Assembly (NCBI RefSeq): GCF_007830065.1
Contig: NZ_VLKK01000007.1
Coordinates: 124,001-188,000 of the forward strand
Reading direction: 5' to 3'
DNA length: 64,000 bases
Source of the DNA: Sphingobium wenxiniae
Lineage (GTDB): Bacteria; Pseudomonadota; Alphaproteobacteria; Sphingomonadales; Sphingomonadaceae
The notes under the pieces were generated by a model. That model did not search any database, was not told where the DNA came from, and saw only the letters and a program-made list of their open reading frames with translations. The position numbers were made by a program, and so were the translations under genes. Below are positions 19,057-27,728 of the stretch, piece after piece (position 1 is the stretch's first letter; each line of letters starts with the position of its first letter).

Positions 19057-19755
19057 TCAGCATTCCAGCCCGATTAGCGCGCCGCCCCCGATCCGCCCGA
19101 CATGGCGTTGCCCGTCGATTTCCAGCCAATCCGGCGTGGCTTCCAGCCGCCGGCCGCGAATCGTGGTGCGCAGATGCTCCACGGCGATGCGGTTGCGGGC
19201 GATGATCCGCAGGATCGCAAGCCCGTCTCCGCGCGCGGCCATGATGCTGTAGCGGTCGCCGCGCAGCAGGAAATGCCAGCTTCCGTCCGTGGGCAGCCAT
19301 TCATTGCCGTCCACCACCTGAACCGGCGAGCCATCGGGCGCGCCCATCCGCACGCTGATGCGGGTGGCGCCGTTCCCGCGCCGGGGCGGGGCGAAGATCA
19401 GGATCGGCTCGCCGTCCAGCGTCAGGGGAATGGGCGTGTCCCGCAGCAGGCGCGAACCGCCAATGGCGAGCTGCGGCAGGTCGCCGGAAAAAGGCAAGCG
19501 GTCGCGGGAGAAATGGCGTTGCCGAACGACCGGATTGGCATGGAAATTCTGGACCTGCGCCGGGGTCAGCCGCCCTTCCTCCACCAGCCCGTGACAGGTG
19601 GGGCACATCAGCGTCACGCCCCGTCCCTCGGGCAATCCCAGATAGCGGTAGATGGTGACGCCGCATCGGACGCAGGCGAACCCGCAGGCCTGACGGACCG
19701 CGGCGCGCTCCTCCGCCGTCAGGTCCGGTAGTGAAGGCATCACACGCAAGGCCAT
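19057..19755 (-). CDS. Zinc-ribbon/HNH-like protein of unknown function
   Basis: A 232-residue protein with CGFACVRCG and LMCPTCHGLVEEG near the N-terminus, spaced like the zinc-binding half of HNH endonuclease-type proteins. The rest (from about residue 85) is beta-rich, with no family I recognise. The central catalytic His of a normal HNH is not obvious, so nuclease activity should not be assumed. GGGAG 8 nt upstream supports the start at 19755. It is a single gene with no informative neighbours. Confidence 0.6.
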   Translation of the reverse strand: MALRVMPSLPDLTAEERAAVRQACGFACVRCGVTIYRYLGLPEGRGVTLMCPTCHGLVEEGRLTPAQVQNFHANPVVRQRHFSRDRLPFSGDLPQLAIGGSRLLRDTPIPLTLDGEPILIFAPPRRGNGATRISVRMGAPDGSPVQVVDGNEWLPTDGSWHFLLRGDRYSIMAARGDGLAILRIIARNRIAVEHLRTTIRGRRLEATPDWLEIDGQRHVGRIGGGALIGLEC

Positions 19756-19902
19756 GCACGACGCTCCCTGGCAAGCGCCGTCCGCCTGATGCGGACCGGC
19801 GACACCTTTGCAGCGTCCTCCTGCCTATGAGAACTCTCGTGGCCCCTTTGGCCTTATCGTTGTAATATATGGCCGCAAGTCAAGCGGATTGCGCCGGACA
19901 GG

Positions 19903-20289
19903 CTATCGTTGGGGCAGCAGGTCCAGATTGCGCGCCGCCGCGATGGCGCGGATGCGGCCGGGCCGGGGCATGGACTTGATCGCGATTTCCGCTATGTCGC
20001 CCGCGCTGAACAGCTCCACATTGCCGACGTCGAGCAGGCGCTGGCCGAAGCTCTGCGTGATCCGCACGCTGCGGATGCTGGAGAGCGCGATTTCGGTGCG
20101 CTGCTTGGCCAGCAGGCCGCGCTCCATCAGCACTTCGCGTTCGCTGAGCGCCAGCCGCTCACCCTTGTTCATCACCCACCACACGCCGATGGCGAGGATG
20201 CCGACCACCGAGATCAGCAGCAGCAGAAAAAGGAAGGGATGCGCCCGGAACATCGCGGGATGTTCATCATATAACCAGGTTTCGCTCAT
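19903..20289 (-). CDS. Membrane protein with bacterial PH (bPH2/YdbS-like) domain
   Basis: A 128-residue protein with one or two N-terminal membrane helices (LFLLLLISVVGILAIGVWWV). A bPH2-type domain follows: ALSEREVLMERGLLAKQRTEIALSSIRSVRITQS and the DVGNVELFSAGD segment. The family's function is unknown. A GGAG sequence before the Met at 20289 marks the start. It is divergent from the nuclease-fold gene at 20416. Confidence 0.78.
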   Translation of the reverse strand: MSETWLYDEHPAMFRAHPFLFLLLLISVVGILAIGVWWVMNKGERLALSEREVLMERGLLAKQRTEIALSSIRSVRITQSFGQRLLDVGNVELFSAGDIAEIAIKSMPRPGRIRAIAAARNLDLLPQR

Positions 20290-20415
20290 CGCTCGCTCCC
20301 TCACGTCCGCCGACTTGGCATCGATCCCGGCCCGCCGTCAAGCAAAGGGAGGGCAGGCGCGTTAACCGGATTTTTTCATCCTGATTCTACACTCCCCGCG
20401 TGAAAGGCAAGGATC

Positions 20416-20985
20416 ATGGCAAGAGGCCTGTACGATATAGACGACCGCACGGTGGGGCGCTTCAACCTGCATCAGGCGGAGGCGGAGAAGAAGCCGATCG
20501 GCTTTCCGCTCAAAACGCTGTTTCTGGCACTGGCGGGCGGAATCGCGATGATACTGGCCGCCGGCCCGCACCTGCTGTGGTCGCAGCCGGAAGCGAAACA
20601 TGGCGGCGGCTTCGGCGGCTTCGTCATCAACACGACATTCGATTCATGCGGCGGCAAGTCTCCTGCCTTCTCGGCCTCGGCCTGCGTGCTTTCGCCGCGG
20701 GAATTTTCCTATGGCAACACCACCTATCACCTGTCGGACATACGCACGCCCGACGGGCGGCTCCCGGCCTGCGACGCGGAGGAGCGGCTCGCGGGCAAGG
20801 CCAAGCGGACCTTTATCGGCATCCTTAACGGAGGCGCATTCGAATCGCTGCCCGATCCGGCCGATTCCAACCCCGGCGCGCGCATCCTGATGCGCGACGG
20901 CGTATCCATCGGACAGATCATGATCGCCAAGGGGGTCGCCCAGCCCTGGGCGCCCCAGCGCTACAACTGGTGCGCGCACGTCTGA
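20416..20985 (+). CDS. Membrane-anchored thermonuclease-fold protein, probably inactive
   Basis: A 189-residue protein with a cytoplasmic N-terminus, one membrane segment (about 34-55) and an external domain resembling staphylococcal nuclease. YHLSDIRTPDGRLPACDAEERL corresponds to the usual RLxxIDTPE region, and IGQIMIAKGVAQPW to the GxxLVxxGLARPW end. By this alignment the catalytic Arg, Asp and Glu are replaced by His, Arg and Asp, so activity is doubtful. AAGGA before the ATG supports the start. Confidence 0.65.
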   Translation: MARGLYDIDDRTVGRFNLHQAEAEKKPIGFPLKTLFLALAGGIAMILAAGPHLLWSQPEAKHGGGFGGFVINTTFDSCGGKSPAFSASACVLSPREFSYGNTTYHLSDIRTPDGRLPACDAEERLAGKAKRTFIGILNGGAFESLPDPADSNPGARILMRDGVSIGQIMIAKGVAQPWAPQRYNWCAHV

Positions 20986-21160
20986 GCGCGAGGCCGGATC
21001 GGACGGGTTCACGCGGAGACGCGAAGCCTCCAGGAGGCCGGCCATGCGTATCCGATCACAGCAAGCGCGAAGGGGGTGCCGGTCAGAGGCGGGAAATACC
21101 TTGGACCCGCGCCCGAAACTCCGCCCCTCCGCGCGAATTGGTCCGTCCGCCAAAGCCGGA

Positions 21161-21562
21161 TTAACGGCAGGCGCCAAGCCGGCGGGCTTCCATGACGCGG
21201 GCAAAGGGCGCGCCGTCGGCCACGCCCTGCGATCGGATCTGCACCAGGCGCGGCGTTTCGACGCGCACATCGGTGCGCCCTCCGCCCGCTTGCGCGCAGT
21301 CATAGGTCACGGATGCGGCGGCCGGCCCGTCCTTCACGACAAAAAGCCGGCATTGATGGCGGGCATGTTCCGTCCGGAGAAGCTGGCGCGGATCGCGCAC
21401 GCACAGCCGGCGCTTGCCCCCGTCCTTCTCCAGCGGGCGCAATTCCCACTCGCCCGGCTGCACCGTATCGAGGGCGACCAGCCGCTCCGGCGCCGCCGCG
21501 GCTGTCCCGCCCGCCGTCATCAGCGCTCCCACGAGCATCGCGCGCAACCACATCGTCACCAT
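21161..21562 (-). CDS. Exported protein, DUF3617-like
   Basis: A 133-residue periplasmic protein: the signal peptide ends near GTAAAAPERL, then VQPGEWELRP, RLCVRDPRQLL, HQCRLFVV, a VTYDC and a terminal ARRLGACR. The paired cysteines and the PGxWE...G.C layout resemble DUF3617 proteins, but the match is by eye only. The frame is open 72 codons further upstream, but GAGG 6 nt before the Met at 21562 fits the signal peptide. Confidence 0.6.
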   Translation of the reverse strand: MVTMWLRAMLVGALMTAGGTAAAAPERLVALDTVQPGEWELRPLEKDGGKRRLCVRDPRQLLRTEHARHQCRLFVVKDGPAAASVTYDCAQAGGGRTDVRVETPRLVQIRSQGVADGAPFARVMEARRLGACR

Positions 21563-21720
21563 AGATCCTCTATAATCCCCGCCGCGCATCGACGGCGAAC
21601 CGCCGACCGTTCCGATGCGCTTCCCCGATAGCGCAATAGCGTTCAATTGCGGCAATTTGATAGCGCCGGAACGATGGCCCTGCCCCATTGCTGGATGCGA
21701 TCCTGTGTGTTCGGCGGGCA

Positions 21721-22629
21721 TCAATGTCGCGTGAAGCTGTCGAGCGCGAGCGGGAAAAGGCGCGAGCAAAAGGCGCAATCGACGCCGATCACGCCCTGTT
21801 CGTCCGCCATCTCCGCGCGCTCCTGCTCGGAAAAGCGGCCGATGACGTCGCGAATATGATCAAGGTCGCAGCGGCACCCCTTGGCCAGGACCGAAGGCTC
21901 GGTCAGCCGGACCTCCCGCTCCTCATGGAAAAGCCGCCAGATCAGGTCGGCGAAGGGGAGCGTGTCATCCGTCAGTTCCGCGTCCTTGAGCGTGATCGCC
22001 AGCGCCTGCACATGCTCCCATTCGGGATGGTCGTGGCGGACGTGCAGGCGTTCGCGCCCGACCTCCCCTTCGGGCAGATGCTGGAGCAGCATCCCCGCCG
22101 CGAAGCAGCCTTCGCCCGCATCATGCCGGGTCGCGATCTGGATGACGCTGGGGATCTGTTCGGACTGGAAGAAATAATGCTCCGCCGCCTGCGCGAGCGA
22201 ATCGCCGTCCAGCGGCACGATGCCCTGATAGCGCTCGCCGGTGACGGCCTGGTCGAAGGTGATGGCGAGATAGCCCTTGCCGAACAGCCCGAACAGCGTG
22301 GGATCGGGGCCAAGCTCCGCCAGGCGGTCGGCGTCGAATTTGGCGTAGCCCCGCAGCTCCCCCGCCTTGTAGTCGGCGACCAGCAGGCTGACGACGCCAT
22401 TCTCGGTCTGCGCCTGGAGCGTCAACTGCCCGCCCGCGCCCTTGAGCGTGCTGCCCAGCAGCGCCGCCAGCACCAGCGCGGAGGCGAGCAGCCGCTCGAT
22501 CTGGGGCGGATAGGCGTGGGCGGCGAGCACATCGTCCAGCACCGGGCCCAGCCGCACGATCCGCCCGCGCACATGGCGCGTGGGAATGGTGAAGCCAAGG
22601 GCTTGGTCGACATCGGCGGAAAAGGTCAA
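21721..22629 (-). CDS. hslO: Redox-regulated chaperone Hsp33
   Basis: A holdase chaperone activated by oxidation. Its 302 residues end in the zinc-binding switch: GCRCD (CxC) and, 28 residues later, VDCAFC (CxxC), all four Cys present. The N-terminal domain contains GRIVRLG and GGQLTLQAQ. The start appears to be TTG at 22629, because a TGA lies just upstream in frame and GGAG precedes it. It is downstream of argF on the same strand. Confidence 0.94.
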   Translation of the reverse strand: MTFSADVDQALGFTIPTRHVRGRIVRLGPVLDDVLAAHAYPPQIERLLASALVLAALLGSTLKGAGGQLTLQAQTENGVVSLLVADYKAGELRGYAKFDADRLAELGPDPTLFGLFGKGYLAITFDQAVTGERYQGIVPLDGDSLAQAAEHYFFQSEQIPSVIQIATRHDAGEGCFAAGMLLQHLPEGEVGRERLHVRHDHPEWEHVQALAITLKDAELTDDTLPFADLIWRLFHEEREVRLTEPSVLAKGCRCDLDHIRDVIGRFSEQERAEMADEQGVIGVDCAFCSRLFPLALDSFTRH

Positions 22630-22729
22630 ATCAGGCTCCGTTCATCCGGGCATCATGCTGCGGGAGAGTGGCGGCATCCCCGTGGGACAGGGCGCGAACC
22701 CCGGTTAGATAGGAATGCCGCCGCAAAAC

Positions 22730-23659
22730 TCAACCGAGCAGGCCGAACGCCCACAGCAGGACGGATTTCTGGGCATGGATGCGGTTTTCCGCCTCGTCCC
22801 AGATCAATGATTGCGGGCCGTCGATAACCTCTGCCGCCACTTCCTCGCCGCGATGGGCGGGGAGGCAATGGAGGAACTTCGCGTCCGCCTTCGCCCCGGC
22901 CATCAGCGCGGGCGTCACCTGATAGGGCATCATGGCCTTGAGCTTCTCGTCGGCATGGGCCTGGCCCATGGAAATCCATGTGTCGGTGACGACCACGTCC
23001 GCATCCGCGACGGCCGCCCGCGGATCGCGGGTCAGGGTGATGCGCGATCCCAGCGCTTGCGCGGCCCTGGCGAAGGACGGATCGGGATCATAGCCCTCGG
23101 GCACGCCGATGCGGACATCGAACTTGAGCAGACCCGCCGCTTCCACGATGGAATGCAGCACATTGTTGCCGTCGCCCAGCCATGCCCACCGGCTCCCCGG
23201 CAGGGCAAGCCCATGCTCCACCACCGTCAGCAGGTCCGCGACGATCTGGCAGGGATGCGACAGGTCGGTGAGGCCGTTGACGACCGGGACGCCGGCATGA
23301 TGGGCCATTTCCTCGATCTTCGCATGGTCGTCCGTGCGGATCATGATGGCATCGCACATGCGGCTGAGCACGCGGGCGGTGTCCGCCACCGTCTCGCCGC
23401 GCCCAAGCTGGCTGGTCGCGCCGTCCAGGATCAGCGAATTGCCGCCCAGTTGCCGGATCGCCATGTCGAAGGAGACGCGCGTGCGGGTCGAATTCTTCTC
23501 GAAGATCATCGCCAGCGTCCGCCCGGCGAGCGGCGCATCCGCATCCGCCGCGCCCTTGGGCAGACCCCTGCGCGCCGCCTTGCGGTCGATCGCGTCGGCG
23601 ATCATCGCGGCGATGGCGTCGCCGCCCGCGTCGGAAAGATTGAGGAAATGTCTGGTCAT
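22730..23659 (-). CDS. argF: Ornithine carbamoyltransferase
   Basis: Makes citrulline from ornithine and carbamoyl phosphate in arginine synthesis. The 309-residue protein carries the carbamoyl-phosphate site [21 protein letters not shown] and the ornithine-loop [12 protein letters not shown]. The open frame extends 57 codons upstream, but the family start is [10 protein letters not shown] at 23659. It follows argD, with a repeat element in the 100-bp gap, and precedes hslO. Confidence 0.96.
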   Translation of the reverse strand: MTRHFLNLSDAGGDAIAAMIADAIDRKAARRGLPKGAADADAPLAGRTLAMIFEKNSTRTRVSFDMAIRQLGGNSLILDGATSQLGRGETVADTARVLSRMCDAIMIRTDDHAKIEEMAHHAGVPVVNGLTDLSHPCQIVADLLTVVEHGLALPGSRWAWLGDGNNVLHSIVEAAGLLKFDVRIGVPEGYDPDPSFARAAQALGSRITLTRDPRAAVADADVVVTDTWISMGQAHADEKLKAMMPYQVTPALMAGAKADAKFLHCLPAHRGEEVAAEVIDGPQSLIWDEAENRIHAQKSVLLWAFGLLG

Positions 23660-23680
23660 ATCGAAACCCCCTCCCTGCCT

Positions 23681-23743
23681 CCGTTCGTTTCGAGCTTGTC
23701 GAGACGCCGTGCAAGGCTTCCCGACTGCGCTCGACGCGAACGG
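23681..23743. repeat. Inverted-repeat element between argD and argF
   Basis: The outer arms CCGTTCG (23681-23687) and CGAACGG (23737-23743) and the inner CGAGC/GCTCG form an interrupted stem. It resembles the dispersed intergenic repeats common in sphingomonad genomes. It lies inside the argD-argF gap, so it would be transcribed as part of the operon. A longer element with similar arms is at 55432-55554. Confidence 0.65.
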
Positions 23744-23759
23744 ATGGGGATGATTGGTG

Positions 23760-24959
23760 TCAGGCCGCCGCCGTTTCTCCGGCAAAGCTGCGCGCGCCGG
23801 CGGAAATCTTCTCGATGCATTCGGCGACATGGCTGTCCTCGATCACCAGCGGCGGCAGGATGCGCACGACATTCTGCCCCGCCGATACCGTCAGCAGCCC
23901 ATGACGGTCGCGCAGATGCGCCACGAAAGCGCGCGCGTCATAGGCGTCCTTCATCTTGACGCCCAGCATCAGTCCCATGCCGCGCACATCCTCGAACATG
24001 CCGTCATGATTGGGGATGAGCTGCTCCAGCGCGGACCGCAGGCGTGCGCCCATCGCCTTGACGCGATCGAGGAAACCGTCGGCCAGCACTTCGTCCAGCA
24101 CGGCAAGGCCCGTCGCCATCGCCAGCGGATTGCCGCCATAGGTCGACCCGTGGGTGCCGAACACCATGCCCCTGGCCGCGTCCTCGGTCGCAAGGCATGC
24201 GCCCAGCGGGAAGCCCGCGCCGATCCCCTTGGCGACAGCCATGATGTCGGGCGCGACGCCATATTGCTCATGCGCGAAGAAGGTGCCGGTGCGCGCATAG
24301 CCGCATTGCACTTCGTCGAGGATCAGCAGCAGGCCCTTCTCGTCGCACAGCGTGCGCAGGCCCGTCAGGAATTCCCGCGTCGCGGGCATGACGCCGCCTT
24401 CGCCCTGCACCGGCTCCAGCAGGAAACCGGCGGTGTCGTCGTCGACCGCCGCGCTCGCCGCCGCCAGATCGTTGAACGGCACCACGGTGAAGCCCGGCAG
24501 CAGCGGCTCGAACCCGTCGCGCATCTTGGGCTGGCTGGTGGCCGAAATGGTGCCAAGCGTCCGCCCATGGAAGGCGTTGTCGAAACTGATGATCTTGTGC
24601 CGGTGCGCCGCGCCGTTCGCATAATGATAGCGGCGCGCGGTCTTGATCGCGCATTCGACCGCTTCCGCGCCCGAATTGGTGAAGAACACCGTGTCGGCGA
24701 AGGTCGCATCGACCAGGCGCTGCGCGAATTTTTCGCCCAGCGGCATCCCGTAGAGGTTCGACGTGTGCATCAGCGTCGCGGCCTGATCCGCGATCGCCTT
24801 CACGATCCGGGGATGGCCGTGGCCCAGCAGGTTGACCGCGATGCCGCTGGCGAAATCGAGATAGCACTCGCCGCGCTCGCCGACCAGGTAGCAGCCTTCG
24901 CCTCGCACCGGACGGACATCGCACCGGGGGTAGACGGGCATGAGCGGCGTGATCGACAT
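23760..24959 (-). CDS. argD: Acetylornithine/succinyldiaminopimelate aminotransferase
   Basis: PLP-dependent class III aminotransferase of 399 residues in arginine (and lysine) synthesis. Visible are the phosphate-binding [18 protein letters not shown], the [21 protein letters not shown] block and the Schiff-base Lys in [16 protein letters not shown]. Pairing with argF supports the arginine role. Its promoter would lie in 24960-25015, next to the flagellar terminator. Confidence 0.93.
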   Translation of the reverse strand: MSITPLMPVYPRCDVRPVRGEGCYLVGERGECYLDFASGIAVNLLGHGHPRIVKAIADQAATLMHTSNLYGMPLGEKFAQRLVDATFADTVFFTNSGAEAVECAIKTARRYHYANGAAHRHKIISFDNAFHGRTLGTISATSQPKMRDGFEPLLPGFTVVPFNDLAAASAAVDDDTAGFLLEPVQGEGGVMPATREFLTGLRTLCDEKGLLLILDEVQCGYARTGTFFAHEQYGVAPDIMAVAKGIGAGFPLGACLATEDAARGMVFGTHGSTYGGNPLAMATGLAVLDEVLADGFLDRVKAMGARLRSALEQLIPNHDGMFEDVRGMGLMLGVKMKDAYDARAFVAHLRDRHGLLTVSAGQNVVRILPPLVIEDSHVAECIEKISAGARSFAGETAAA

Positions 24960-25015
24960 GATGCTCCCTTTCCTGGGCTGATGATGAATCGTCCGAAGGC
25001 CATTTGGCGAAACGC

Positions 25016-25041
25016 AAAAAGGCGGCCCCGCCGGGCCGCCC
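25016..25041 (-). terminator. Rho-independent terminator after fliS
   Basis: Read on the minus strand, a GC stem (GGCGGCC...GGCCGCC, 25021-25040) is followed by TTTTT (25016-25020). It closes the fliD-fliS transcript and marks the left edge of the flagellar locus. Confidence 0.85.
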
Positions 25042-25158
25042 TGTGCGAGAGCCGCCTATACAAGCGCGCCGAACCCCGCGCAACCCCGGACGGAGGAGAA
25101 GGTTTTCGGTCAGGAGGGAACGTTTCGCTCGCATGACGAACCACCCAGGACCGCTTCT

Positions 25159-25554
25159 TCAGCCGATCTGGCCCCAGGCGTCCGCGATTTCGCCGATCAT
25201 GGCGCGCGCCTGTTCGACGGGTCTGGCATCGCGCTCCTTCGCGCCCACGAGCAGCAGGCGGCGCGCTTCGCGATAGATCTGGGCGAGGCCCACGGCGATG
25301 TCGCCGCCCTTGTCGAAATCGAGGCTCGATTCGAGCGCGAAGAGGATCGACATGGCCCGCGCCTGCTTGTCCGAAACCTTCAGCCGGTCGTTCTGCCGCT
25401 CGGCCAGCATGGTGGCGTCCAGCGCGATCAGCAGTTCGTCGAACAGGATCTTCACCAGCGCATGGGGCGTCGCGCCTTCGGTCCGCGCGCCCGAATGGAC
25501 GGCCGCATAACGCCGCGCCGCCATATTGCCTGCATATCCCTGATTGTAGAACAT
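25159..25554 (-). CDS. fliS: Flagellar export chaperone FliS
   Basis: Binds the flagellin C-terminus in the cytoplasm to prevent early polymerisation. Its 131 residues show the family start (YNQGYAGNMAARRY), the TPHALVKILFDELLIALD helix and SSLDFDKGGDIAVGLAQIY. It lies 18 bp after fliD, the usual partner order. It probably depends on the sigma28 promoter in front of fliD. Confidence 0.9.
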   Translation of the reverse strand: MFYNQGYAGNMAARRYAAVHSGARTEGATPHALVKILFDELLIALDATMLAERQNDRLKVSDKQARAMSILFALESSLDFDKGGDIAVGLAQIYREARRLLLVGAKERDARPVEQARAMIGEIADAWGQIG

Positions 25555-25572
25555 CGCCCTGTGCGTCCCTGC

Positions 25573-26982
25573 TTAATTGTCGCTGTTGTTCCAGGCGTCG
25601 ATCTGCTGCTGCAGATAGCTCTGGGTGGCCTTGAGCGCGGTCAACCGCGTTTCCATGGCCGTGTAGATTTTCGTGAGCTGCGCCTGATAGTCGGTCATCT
25701 GGTCGCTGAGTTTCTCAAGCTGCTCGGACAGGCTCTTTGCCAGCGCCTCATATTTGCTCTGCGCGCCGGCGAGGGGACCGTCCTTCTTCTGGATGCTGTC
25801 GCGCACCTTGTCCATCAGGCCGGCCAGACCCGGATTGCTGTCCGACTTGACCGATGGATTGAGCAATTGCGTGATCGCGGACGGATCGGCCGCCATCGCC
25901 TTGTCCAATGCCTTGGTGTCCAGCGTCAGCGTGCCGTCGCGATTGGTCGCAATGCCCAGGTCCGCCAGCGTCCTGTATGTGCCGGTGGGGGACAGCGCCG
26001 CCGACGTCATCTGCGAAAGCTGGCGCTTCATGTCGCGGATGGACGATTCGCCGTTCAGCACGCCCGCGCCGGAGGAATCGGTTCCCTTCGCCGTCGCCGT
26101 GTTCAACGCCTTCATCAGCGTGTTGTAGGCGTTGACGAACTCGACCATCAGGTCGCGCATCGACGTGGTAGGCTCGGTCGTGGCGAGCGTCACCGGCGTG
26201 TTCGGCGACGCCTTGTTAAGGTCGATCCGCAGATAGGGAATGGCCGTGTCGACGGTGTTGGTCGCATAATGCTGCTCCACGCCGTCCAGCAGGATGACGG
26301 CATCCTGCGCCGTGGATACGGAGGTGAAGGCGGAATTGGCGTTCGGCCCCGTCTTCGACCAGGCGAATGGTTCCAGCGCGGCGGAATCGGCGGTCAGCGA
26401 GAAGTCGTTCGCCTCGCCGGTCGCGCCTTTCATCACCAGCCGCGTGCCCTGCGTATCGGTGACGAGCGAGGCGGTGACGCCGGTTCCGCTGGCGTTGATG
26501 GCGCTCACCAGATCGGCATAGGTGCTCGATGCGGTGAGGACGATATCCCTGGGCGTGCCGCTTCCCACCGTCAGGGTCAGCGTGCCCGCCCCGACGAGGG
26601 AGGTGGCCGACACATTCGGGTCAGGCGCGGTCGCGAGCGTGCGGCTGGCGGCAAGCTGCTGCACCTGAAGCTGCGCGGGCAGGCCCTGCGGCGTGCCGCC
26701 CGGCAGGGCGCTGACCGCCGCGATGCTGGGATCGTTGGAAGCGGGCACGCCGGAATAGCCGGTGCCCGACAGCAGGCTATTGAGCGCATCGGCAAAGGTG
26801 TCGAGCGAGCTGGACGCCGAAGCCAGCGCGGAAATGCGCGCGCTATTGAGGTTCTGGCGGCTGGTGATGACCTGCTGCTTGGGATCGCGGGCGGCGCTGA
26901 CCAGACTGGAAACCAGCGCGCCCGTATCGATGCCGGACCCGACGCCCAGAGCGCTTGAGATGCTGCTGCCAATCGAAGCCAT
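25573..26982 (-). CDS. fliD: Flagellar filament cap protein FliD
   Basis: Forms the cap under which flagellin folds at the filament tip. The 469-residue protein has the N-terminal helix with GVGSGIDTGALVSSLV, a low-complexity middle, and a C-terminal FliD_C region with a predicted coiled coil (LEKLSDQMTDYQAQL) ending in TALKATQSYLQQQI. GAAAGGA precedes the ATG. A sigma28-type promoter lies 23-49 bp upstream. Confidence 0.93.
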   Translation of the reverse strand: MASIGSSISSALGVGSGIDTGALVSSLVSAARDPKQQVITSRQNLNSARISALASASSSLDTFADALNSLLSGTGYSGVPASNDPSIAAVSALPGGTPQGLPAQLQVQQLAASRTLATAPDPNVSATSLVGAGTLTLTVGSGTPRDIVLTASSTYADLVSAINASGTGVTASLVTDTQGTRLVMKGATGEANDFSLTADSAALEPFAWSKTGPNANSAFTSVSTAQDAVILLDGVEQHYATNTVDTAIPYLRIDLNKASPNTPVTLATTEPTTSMRDLMVEFVNAYNTLMKALNTATAKGTDSSGAGVLNGESSIRDMKRQLSQMTSAALSPTGTYRTLADLGIATNRDGTLTLDTKALDKAMAADPSAITQLLNPSVKSDSNPGLAGLMDKVRDSIQKKDGPLAGAQSKYEALAKSLSEQLEKLSDQMTDYQAQLTKIYTAMETRLTALKATQSYLQQQIDAWNNSDN

Positions 26983-27004
26983 GTGCCCGTCCTTTCAGAA
27001 TAGA

Positions 27005-27031
27005 AGAACGGCCCTAGCGCACAGACCTTTA
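27005..27031 (-). promoter_or_regulatory. Sigma28 (FliA) promoter of fliD-fliS
   Basis: On the minus strand: TAAA-N15-GCCGTTCT. It differs by one base from the -10 of the flagellin promoter in this window and lies just upstream of the fliD ATG. Late expression of cap and chaperone is what the flagellar hierarchy predicts. Confidence 0.65.
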
Positions 27032-27074
27032 GGAAAGATTTTCGTGGAATGCCGGTCGGGGGAAAAAGCGCCCT

Positions 27075-27545
27075 TCAGACGACCGCGGACAGGATCTGGT
27101 CCACTGTCCCGCGCCGCAGATGCGCCTGCGCGGCATGGGCATAGCGGGACTGTTCCGCCAGCCGCCGCGCGAGCAGCACCGTGCTTTCCACCGCTTCCTT
27201 GCTGGCGGGAGGGAGCGGCACGATGACGGTGGGCGTCGGCAGCATGGACTGGATTTCCAACGCCGCCGCTTCGACCGTGACCGATGCGCCGGCCCGCACG
27301 TCCGCCATGATGTCGGCGATTTCCGCGTGAATGCGCGCATATTCCGCTGCGCTGGCGACCTCATCGTCGAGAGCCGCCCTATCGCTGGCGGACCCGAGAG
27401 GAGCGCGCCCGCGAGAGGCTGCCGCATCGCCATTGTCCGGCCTCACGGTCGCGGACTGGGCCGCCGAAACGGCCGGCACGGCATTGGTCCGGGCGGAAAC
27501 CCGGTCGACAGACGATATCTCGGTCTTCGAAAGATACTCGTTCAT
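27075..27545 (-). CDS. Unknown protein, probable late flagellar gene
   Basis: A 156-residue soluble protein without a family I recognise. The first 60 residues are low complexity (Ala/Ser/Arg rich). The rest looks helical (EVASAAEYARIHAEIADIMADVRAG and AVESTVLLARRLAEQSRYAHAAQ), separated by a proline-rich linker. It has no signal peptide or membrane segment. It lies between flhB and fliD, and a sigma28-type promoter starts 33 bp upstream, so co-expression with the filament genes is expected. A chaperone or filament accessory role is a guess. Confidence 0.7.
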   Translation of the reverse strand: MNEYLSKTEISSVDRVSARTNAVPAVSAAQSATVRPDNGDAAASRGRAPLGSASDRAALDDEVASAAEYARIHAEIADIMADVRAGASVTVEAAALEIQSMLPTPTVIVPLPPASKEAVESTVLLARRLAEQSRYAHAAQAHLRRGTVDQILSAVV

Positions 27546-27577
27546 GACGCACCATCCTAATGCGTCCCCATGAAGGG

Positions 27578-27604
27578 AATACGGACGAGTTCAGCTAAAC
27601 TTTA
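27578..27604 (-). promoter_or_regulatory. Sigma28-type promoter of the unknown 27.1 kb gene
   Basis: On the minus strand: TAAA-N15-TCCGTATT. The -10 octamer and the spacing are identical to the candidate in front of motA (61530-61556). The rest of 27605-27728 shows nothing recognisable. Confidence 0.55.
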
Positions 27605-27728
27605 ATTCACCATGGCGATTTTTCTGGCGGTGGTGCGGCTTGCGAATGCACGGTGCGGCCATGGTTGTAATTGGCCGGCCCCAATCCGTCATCCCAAACC
27701 ACTATCCATCACACCGGCTCACCCGCCA

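Noticed and set aside
19781..19798. Short hairpin GTCCGC...GCGGAC between the zinc-ribbon and PH-domain genes
   Set aside because: Only six base pairs and no T run; too weak to call a terminator or regulatory element.
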